Virus record (IMG/VR): IMGVR_UViG_3300025483_000083
Location: 1-21,753 of that record
Strand: one strand, 5' to 3'
DNA from: a virus
DNA length: 21,753 nucleotides
Numbering within the stretch: the first letter of the stretch is position 1; the number at the start of each line of letters is the position of its first letter. Below the pieces are notes generated by a model. The model searched no databases, had not been told where the DNA came from, and saw nothing but the letters and a program-made list of their open reading frames with translations. This document shows positions 17,915-21,753 of the stretch, piece by piece. The position numbers and the translations under genes are program-made.

Positions 17915-18726
17915 TGTTAGGCACTTACTCATATCACGAAGTTATTAAAAAAACAGTTGTCGGATTCGGCACACTGTTTAACAATATTGAGCTTCGTCGC
18001 ACAGACAATGCTGGCAATGTTGAAGAGGTAATGAAAGTGCCTCTGGCGTATGGTCCTAAGCAAAAATTTCTTGCAAGACTTCGCCAAGTTGGTGATCTAA
18101 CACAGAAGGATCAAGTGCAGATCACTATGCCTCGAATCTCTTTCGAGATTAATGGCATCTCTTATGATCCCACTCGGAAAGTATCTCCTACTCAATACAT
18201 CAGAAACACTGGTGAGAATGGGAAGCAGGTCAAGATGTTTGCACCTGTCCCATACAATATCAATTTTGAGTTGGCGATCCTCGCTAAAAACCAGGATGAT
18301 TCGTTGCAGATCCTGGAGCAAATTCTTCCATACTTCCAACCTAGTTTCAATATCACAATGACACTGGTGCCTGAGTTGGGTGACAAAAAAGATTATCCAG
18401 TTACACTCACGTCGGTAGATTACCAAGATGAGTATGAGGGTGATTATGACACACGTCGCACGCTGATTTATACCTTGCAGTTTGTTGCCAAGACCTATCT
18501 CTATGGTCCTGTCAATGACTCCACTAACGAGGTTATCAAGAAAGCGATTGTGGATTATTCCACTACAATGGATACCCAGAATGCTCCTCGTGAGGTGCGT
18601 TATACAGTCCAACCTGATCCTATTACAGCGGATGCTGGTGACGACTTTGGTTTCAATGAAATGACGAGTTACTTTACCGATGCAAAACAATACAACCCCG
18701 TCACAGGACAAGACGAAGACGTTTGA
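17914..18726 (+). CDS. 15: Tail sheath stabiliser and completion protein gp15 (T4-like)
   Basis: gp15 forms the terminator ring on top of the tail tube and sheath and binds the neck. Signature blocks: GFGTLFNNIELRR near the N-terminus (T4 has a comparable LFSNIQIKR), VPLAYGPKQKFLARL, ITMPRISFEINGISYD (about 69-84), and the strongly conserved ILEQILPYFQPSFNITM (about 131-147; T4 has IVEQILPYFQPHFNTTM). At 270 residues it matches T4 gp15 (272). The start ATG overlaps the gp14 stop (TGATG at 17912-17916), a classic coupling arrangement. Its 3' end overlaps the proposed gp16 start by 47 bases. Confidence 0.92.
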   Translation: MLGTYSYHEVIKKTVVGFGTLFNNIELRRTDNAGNVEEVMKVPLAYGPKQKFLARLRQVGDLTQKDQVQITMPRISFEINGISYDPTRKVSPTQYIRNTGENGKQVKMFAPVPYNINFELAILAKNQDDSLQILEQILPYFQPSFNITMTLVPELGDKKDYPVTLTSVDYQDEYEGDYDTRRTLIYTLQFVAKTYLYGPVNDSTNEVIKKAIVDYSTTMDTQNAPREVRYTVQPDPITADAGDDFGFNEMTSYFTDAKQYNPVTGQDEDV

Positions 18727-19129
18727 TGGTATTGAGGATGCTATGGATGTAGAGACGGAAGTCGTCCCTGCAGAACCAGCACCTCTCGCCAAAGCGGAAG
18801 AGATTGTTACTTCTACGAAGGAGCAACTCAAGAAAGACTATGAATACACTCGTGGCAACCTTTACTCACTGATCGAAAAAGGTCAAGAGGCAGTGGATGG
18901 CATCCTTGAGTTAGCACAGGAGTCCGATCAACCTCGTGCTTTTGAAGTCGCTGGTCAGTTGATTAAGCACGTCGGTGATGTAGCAGACAAACTGGTAGAC
19001 CTTCAGAAGAAGGTTGCTGAGATCGAAAACCCCAAGAAAACAAAAGAGGTCAATACTACAAACAACACTATGTTTGTTGGTAGCACTGCAGACCTAGCTA
19101 AATTTCTAAAGTCTCAACAAGATAAATAG
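18680..19129 (+). CDS. 16: Terminase small subunit gp16 (T4-like)
   Basis: gp16 is the DNA-recognition and regulatory subunit of the packaging motor. The family pattern is clear: a short acidic N-terminus, a central helical region LKKDYEYTRGNLYSLIEKGQ (T4 has a comparable LEDDYGVVRRNMHF), then ESDQPRAFEVAGQLIKHVGD (T4 NADSPRHMEVFATLMGQM), and the C-terminal NNTMFVGSTADLAKFLK block (T4 NATVFMGSPTELM). Length 149 against 164 in T4. Start is uncertain: ATG 18680 keeps FDGIEDAMDVE but overlaps gp15 and has no clear Shine-Dalgarno, while ATG 18743 has GAGG 5 bases upstream and gives 128 residues. The large subunit gp17 does not lie directly downstream in this window. Confidence 0.87.
   Translation: MQNNTTPSQDKTKTFDGIEDAMDVETEVVPAEPAPLAKAEEIVTSTKEQLKKDYEYTRGNLYSLIEKGQEAVDGILELAQESDQPRAFEVAGQLIKHVGDVADKLVDLQKKVAEIENPKKTKEVNTTNNTMFVGSTADLAKFLKSQQDK
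19121..19128 (+). promoter_or_regulatory. T4-type late promoter box (GATAAATA)
   Basis: GATAAATA matches the T4 late consensus except for its first base, the same position that varies in the box at 8987. It lies over the last codons of gp16 (the stop TAG is 19127-19129), 23 bases before the ATG of the 91-aa gene. The spacing suits a promoter for the gene cluster after gp16. Part of the match is forced by Asp-Lys-stop codons, so it is less certain than the first. Confidence 0.5.
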
Positions 19130-19151
19130 TCTGGTAGAATACTATATCAAC

Positions 19152-19427
19152 ATGTCACGAAGAATTATCATCCAATCTGCCGAAGTGACTTTGAGTGTTC
19201 CCACTAATCTGAGCAATGCCAGAATGGTGAGAGTGCTTAATGATACTGATGCCAGTATTGTGCTCATTATTGATGATGCAGCACAAGTTGCTGCTCGCAC
19301 TGACTATAACACTCTAGGCACTAGGACGACGACGATTGGTGCTGGCGAAACTGTGTATCTTGAAAAGGAGCCACTGGAGACCATCAATGGTGTTGGTCTG
19401 AAATGTACCGCTATTGCACGTCAGTAA
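19152..19427 (+). CDS. Small beta-rich protein of unknown function (91 aa)
   Basis: The sequence alternates hydrophobic and polar residues throughout (MSRRIIIQSAEVTLSVPTNL, ARMVRVLNDTDASIVLIIDD, GAGETVYLEKEP, CTAIARQ), as in a compact beta-sandwich. I recall similar short proteins in other marine T4-like phages near the terminase genes, with no assigned function. No signal peptide, membrane helix or catalytic motif is visible. It probably starts a unit driven by the late-promoter-like box at 19121, and its stop is 1 base before the next ATG. A small virion decoration or head-completion protein would fit size, fold type and context, but this is a guess. Confidence 0.7.
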   Translation: MSRRIIIQSAEVTLSVPTNLSNARMVRVLNDTDASIVLIIDDAAQVAARTDYNTLGTRTTTIGAGETVYLEKEPLETINGVGLKCTAIARQ

Positions 19428-19428
19428 G

Positions 19429-21168
19429 ATGCCTGCCGTCTCGAAAAAACAGCAGCGTTTCTTTGGGATGGTCCGAGCTGCTCAAAAAGGTGAAGGAGCA
19501 GCATCGCCTGAGGTTGCTAAAGTTGCTACCAACATAAAAAAGAAAGACGCTAAAGACTTCGCCTCCACCAAACACAAAGATCTACCAATGAAGAAAGAAG
19601 GATTTATTAACGAAGAAGACTACGATCGCATGAAAGATCGTCGCATGGAGCGTGGTGGCGTTGGTGGCAACCGACGTTACAGCAAACCAGTTAGTAACAC
19701 ACCAAATACATTTGGTAAGAAAAAACCAAATTATGATGGTATGTCAGCACTTGAAAAAGTAAAAGCAGATATCCGTGCTAAGCATGGTGATAAAGCACTT
19801 AAAGAAGATGCCAAGATGGGTAAGCAGTCAGATGAGAAACTGGCAGCGTTACATAAGCAAGTCAGTGGTGCTGACCAGAGTCTCCCCTCTAATCAATTCA
19901 TGTTGAAGAGAGTGACGAAGGAAATGAATCGCAGAAAGAAAACAACCAAGACTGAGGGATATGCCCCTGGTGATGTTGATCAGAAGGTTGGTGCTGTAAC
20001 TCCTATCCCTAAGCAGGATCAGGATGATGCTCGTGCAAGAATCCTTGCAAAGGCAAAGGCCAAGCGTGCCGAGAGAATGAAAGAGTCAATGTGGAATGGC
20101 GTTGACATCTTTGAAGAGTTGTCAGATTGGGAGATTGAATTGATCTCCGATGATATGATTGAGGACATCATCCTTGATGTATTCACTGAAGAGTTGGCAG
20201 AAGGTAGAGAGATTGACGCTATCTCAGACATGCTCTGTGAGTCTGTTGACTATTCACTGAGTTTACTTACTGAGGTTACCAGTCCTGCTAAGGTTAATGC
20301 TCTTCGCTTGAAGGATAAATCATCTGCTGCTTCTGGTCAGGGACAAAGTGCTGGTAGAGATGCTGGTGCTGAAGCAAGGAGTCGCATTGGAAGTGGATCT
20401 TCATCGTCCTCAACGAGATCCGACAGACTTTCTAAAGTCAAGAGTGTTGCTAAGAAAGTTGGATCTGCACTGAAGTCTGGTCTTAAAACTGGCGCTAAAT
20501 TGGCACGCAAAGGCGCTGTCAAAGGATCTGAAGTTGCTGGTAAAGCAGCAGGTCATGCCAAAAATCTGGCGAAGGACATGGGAAGTGCCGCTAAGAAAGG
20601 ATATGATTCCACTCAATCATCTTCTTCCTCTAGCGACAGTAGCGATTCATCTTCCTCTTCTTCGTCATCCTCTTCCAGCTCTTCTAGTAGTAGTGATTCA
20701 GGTCCTAAGAAGCCTGGTCTACTCAGCAGAATTGGTAGCAAACTGAAGCGTGGTATCAAGAAAGCAGTTGGTGCTGGTGCAAGATCCCTTTCCCGTGGTG
20801 CTCGTAACGTAGCACGCAAACTGGGTGAAGAGTCTATCACTGAGCGTGCTGACATGTGGCATCCAGATCCTGAGAAGGATAAGAAACTGGGTGGTCCTGG
20901 TGCCAACCAGCGTGCTCGTGAAGATCGTGCTGCTGCATCCAAACCCAAGGAAGATCCTAAGAAACTGCGTCCTGGTGAGTCCTACATGGACTATTCCAAG
21001 CGTCAGAAGTCTTCCTATAAGTCAAGTGGTAGCACTGCTCGTGAGCGTCTACAGAAAGCAGGTGCAAAGATGTCACCTCCTAAGAAGGAAGGTCTGAGAT
21101 CTAAGATCAAGCGTAAGTTGGGTCTTGGTGAAGACGTGATGTCATTCAAGCAATTTATTGGAGAGTGA
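19429..21168 (+). CDS. Basic/acidic low-complexity virion-type protein with DUF3008-like N-terminus (579 aa)
   Basis: Start ATG 19429, 1 base after the previous stop; an in-frame TTG at 19414 would overlap that gene and precede the conserved MPAVSKKQQRFFGMVRAAQK. Residues 1-58 (with DAKDFASTKHKDLP) match what I recall as DUF3008, a short domain of unknown function. Order: DUF3008-like domain; FINEEDYDRMKDRRMERGG (about 59-77); a lysine-rich linker; an acidic helical part (about 225-280, LSDWEIELISDDMIEDIILD); a very basic Ala/Gly/Lys region (about 330-395); a 28-residue Ser/Asp tract (397-424); a second basic amphipathic part (GLLSRIGSKLKRGIKKAVGA); a charged tail ending MSFKQFIGE. Possible prohead-protease sites (L/I-x-E) fall between segments. 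It resembles a head-internal DNA-binding precursor; that is inference. Confidence 0.72.
   Translation: MPAVSKKQQRFFGMVRAAQKGEGAASPEVAKVATNIKKKDAKDFASTKHKDLPMKKEGFINEEDYDRMKDRRMERGGVGGNRRYSKPVSNTPNTFGKKKPNYDGMSALEKVKADIRAKHGDKALKEDAKMGKQSDEKLAALHKQVSGADQSLPSNQFMLKRVTKEMNRRKKTTKTEGYAPGDVDQKVGAVTPIPKQDQDDARARILAKAKAKRAERMKESMWNGVDIFEELSDWEIELISDDMIEDIILDVFTEELAEGREIDAISDMLCESVDYSLSLLTEVTSPAKVNALRLKDKSSAASGQGQSAGRDAGAEARSRIGSGSSSSSTRSDRLSKVKSVAKKVGSALKSGLKTGAKLARKGAVKGSEVAGKAAGHAKNLAKDMGSAAKKGYDSTQSSSSSSDSSDSSSSSSSSSSSSSSSSDSGPKKPGLLSRIGSKLKRGIKKAVGAGARSLSRGARNVARKLGEESITERADMWHPDPEKDKKLGGPGANQRAREDRAAASKPKEDPKKLRPGESYMDYSKRQKSSYKSSGSTARERLQKAGAKMSPPKKEGLRSKIKRKLGLGEDVMSFKQFIGE
20617..20700 (+). 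repeat. Poly-serine (Ser/Asp) tract
   Basis: 28 codons giving 25 Ser and 3 Asp, including 16 consecutive Ser. Codons are mixed (TCT, TCC, TCA, TCG, AGC, AGT), so the tract is kept at protein level and is not a simple DNA slippage product, although length change between relatives is likely. It separates two basic amphipathic segments and probably acts as a flexible linker. Confidence 0.85.
21139..21165 (+). other. Capsid-targeting-like peptide at the C-terminus of the 579-aa protein
   Basis: The last nine codons read MSFKQFIGE, directly before the stop. This parallels the T4 internal-protein targeting peptide (MKTYQEFIAE) and the start of the nearby 105-aa protein (MKSFKNFLSE). Here the Glu is the final residue, so cleavage after it would release nothing; a docking role is possible. 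Confidence 0.45.
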
Positions 21169-21169
21169 A

Positions 21170-21286
21170 ATGACTATTAAAACTTGTAAGTATTGTGGAT
21201 TGACTTCTCCCAAGGGGCATCAACGCCCCGATGCATACATGGAGAAGCACGAAAGAAATTGTCCCAAGAATCCCAATAACAAATGA
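21170..21286 (+). CDS. C2HC zinc-finger microprotein (38 aa)
   Basis: ATG 21170 lies 1 base after the stop of the 579-aa gene and has GGAGAG (21160-21165) as a ribosome binding site 4 bases upstream. The product, starting MTIKTCKYCGLTSPKG, has Cys6-x2-Cys9 and His27-x3-Cys31, a C2HC arrangement with 17 residues between the pairs, enough for one small zinc knuckle. It is rich in Lys, Asn and Pro and could bind nucleic acid or protein. Such tiny zinc-finger genes are easily missed. The tight packing and good ribosome binding site argue that it is real. I do not recognise a named family. Confidence 0.68.
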   Translation: MTIKTCKYCGLTSPKGHQRPDAYMEKHERNCPKNPNNK

Positions 21287-21311
21287 AAAGTCTTAGAGCC
21301 TGGAAATGCAA

Positions 21312-21341
21312 ATGAAATCCTTTAAGAATTTTCTATCCGAA
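21312..21341 (+). other. Capsid-targeting sequence with predicted prohead protease site
   Basis: MKSFKNFLSE followed by Ser: Met-Lys start, aromatic at position 4, F-(I/L)-x-E at positions 7-10, then a small residue. This matches the T4 internal-protein targeting peptide in length, spacing and the L/I-x-E cleavage rule. Confidence 0.6.
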
Positions 21342-21629
21342 AGCGTCAACATCTCTGGCGACTTTAACGGCAACCTCTACATCAACTCTGCTGAACAACA
21401 GCAGGTAGATGAAAAGTATTCTGCCGATGTTGAATGGAATGGCGAGTTGTATCAGATTGAACTGGTAAAGGAAGGTGAGATTCCATCCCGAAGAGAATTA
21501 TCAGAGATGCTTCAGGGAGATTATCCTGGAGCAATTGTGCAGAATGTATATCCAATTCCACGTTATAGTAATAATCTAAATATCACCAGGAGTAATAAGG
21601 TCCAACATCAAGGTCCTTATTTGGCATAG
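21312..21629 (+). CDS. Protein with T4-type capsid-targeting N-terminus (105 aa)
   Basis: ATG 21312 is chosen over the in-frame ATG 21306 because it places the peptide MKSFKNFLSE at the very start, as in T4 internal proteins (MKTYQEFIAE, cleaved after the last Glu by prohead protease gp21), and because GGA (21302-21304) then has normal spacing. The predicted cut Glu10|Ser11 would leave a mature chain starting SVNISGDFNGNLYINS. The rest is a compact alpha/beta-looking domain: VEWNGELYQIELV, then IPSRRELSEMLQGDYPGAIV, then VYPIPRY. I recall a conserved hypothetical of this type in cyanophages near the terminase genes. A capsid-internal protein is inferred from the targeting peptide; the mature function is unknown. 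Confidence 0.75.
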   Translation: MKSFKNFLSESVNISGDFNGNLYINSAEQQQVDEKYSADVEWNGELYQIELVKEGEIPSRRELSEMLQGDYPGAIVQNVYPIPRYSNNLNITRSNKVQHQGPYLA

Positions 21630-21634
21630 ATTAC

Positions 21635-21753
21635 ATGGCAATTTGGAATAAGAATACACAGGACTTTCTCAATCAAGAAAGAACCCTTTTTGAAGTAGGG
21701 ATGCTTGCCACTAAAGATGGCACAGTTTGTGATGAAAACAATCCCCTTCCTGT
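21635..21753 (+). CDS. Virion structural-type protein, N-terminal 39 codons only
   Basis: The open frame begins MAIWNKNTQDFLNQERTLFE and continues VGMLATKDGTVCDENNPLP to the window end. The start pattern (M-A-I-W/F-x-K-N-T-Q-D-(F/Y)-L, then E-V-x-M-x-A-x-x-x-G) is one I recall from large structural proteins of marine T4-like phages. The V-x-D-x-N-N-P-L-P phrase is common near the N-termini of phage fibre or structural proteins. It does not resemble the N-terminus of terminase large subunit gp17, which would follow gp16 in T4. The stop of the previous gene is 5 bases upstream of the ATG. Function is tentative because only the first residues are visible. Confidence 0.55.
   Translation, partial: MAIWNKNTQDFLNQERTLFEVGMLATKDGTVCDENNPLP

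Noticed and set aside
19414-19431. TTG start for the 579-aa protein at 19414
   Set aside because: It overlaps the preceding gene; ATG 19429 begins exactly at the conserved MPAVSKKQQRFF block.
21160-21184. Readthrough or frameshift joining the 579-aa protein to the zinc-finger protein
   Set aside because: Reading through the TGA gives three codons and then TAA; there is no slippery heptamer at the junction, and the downstream gene has its own ribosome binding site.
21283-21315. Ten-codon frame (MKSLRAWKCK) overlapping the zinc-finger stop by ATGA
   Set aside because: Although it has an ATGA overlap and a Met-Lys-Ser start, it is only 10 codons long, lacks the F-(I/L)-x-E signature and overlaps the start of the 105-aa gene.
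21635-21753. Terminase large subunit gp17 starting at the window end
   Set aside because: T4 order would predict gp17 after gp16, but the visible residues (MAIWNKNTQDFLNQERTLFE) look like a marine phage structural protein, and no Walker motif region is within the window.
1-21753. tRNA genes, attachment site or integrase
   Set aside because: Coding density is nearly complete in one strand and the gaps (52, 85, 22 and 25 bases) are too short for a tRNA except 8952-9036, which is taken by a terminator and a promoter; nothing resembling an integrase was seen.

Overview
The window is a slice of the late structural region of a T4-like myovirus, most likely a marine cyanophage (host Synechococcus or Prochlorococcus) or a close relative. 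The evidence is gene order and recognisable families. Baseplate wedge gp8 (5' end missing), neck proteins gp13 and gp14, tail completion protein gp15 and small terminase gp16 occur in the T4 order 8 ... 13-14-15-16, all on the + strand and tightly packed. No bacterial gene, tRNA, rRNA, CRISPR array, transposon or integrase was seen. The host assignment is inference from family resemblance recalled from memory; no search was run.

Layout. 1-1082: end of gp8. 1086-8402: a 2438-residue virion protein with a DUF4815-type N-terminus. 8455-8951: two small, charged, coiled-coil proteins of unknown role, followed by a strong intrinsic terminator (8961-8981) and a T4-type late promoter (8987-8994). 9037-15993: a 2318-residue tail-fibre-like protein built of repeats. 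16000-18726: gp13, gp14 and gp15. 18680-19129: gp16. A second late-promoter-like box (19121-19128) lies over the gp16 stop. It precedes a 91-aa beta-rich protein, a 579-aa basic/acidic low-complexity protein with a DUF3008-like N-terminus, a 38-aa zinc-finger microprotein, a 105-aa protein that starts with a T4-type capsid-targeting peptide, and the first 39 codons of a further virion-type protein cut by the window end. No stretch longer than about 85 bases lacks a gene.

How it fits together. The two giant genes sit where T4 has genes 9, 10, 11, 12 and wac. They probably supply the outer baseplate, adhesion and fibre functions. gp13/gp14 close the filled head, gp15 caps the tail and gp16 starts DNA packaging. 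The small genes after gp16 look like head-internal or virion accessory proteins.

Most interesting points: (i) peptides of the form F(I/L)xE, like the T4 internal-protein targeting and cleavage peptide, occur at the start of the 105-aa protein and both inside and at the extreme C-terminus of the 579-aa protein, suggesting a set of protease-processed, co-packaged proteins; (ii) one small beta-type module recurs in gp8, the giant protein and gp14; (iii) the tetranucleotide GTAC is strongly depleted, visibly through Gly and Tyr codon choice.
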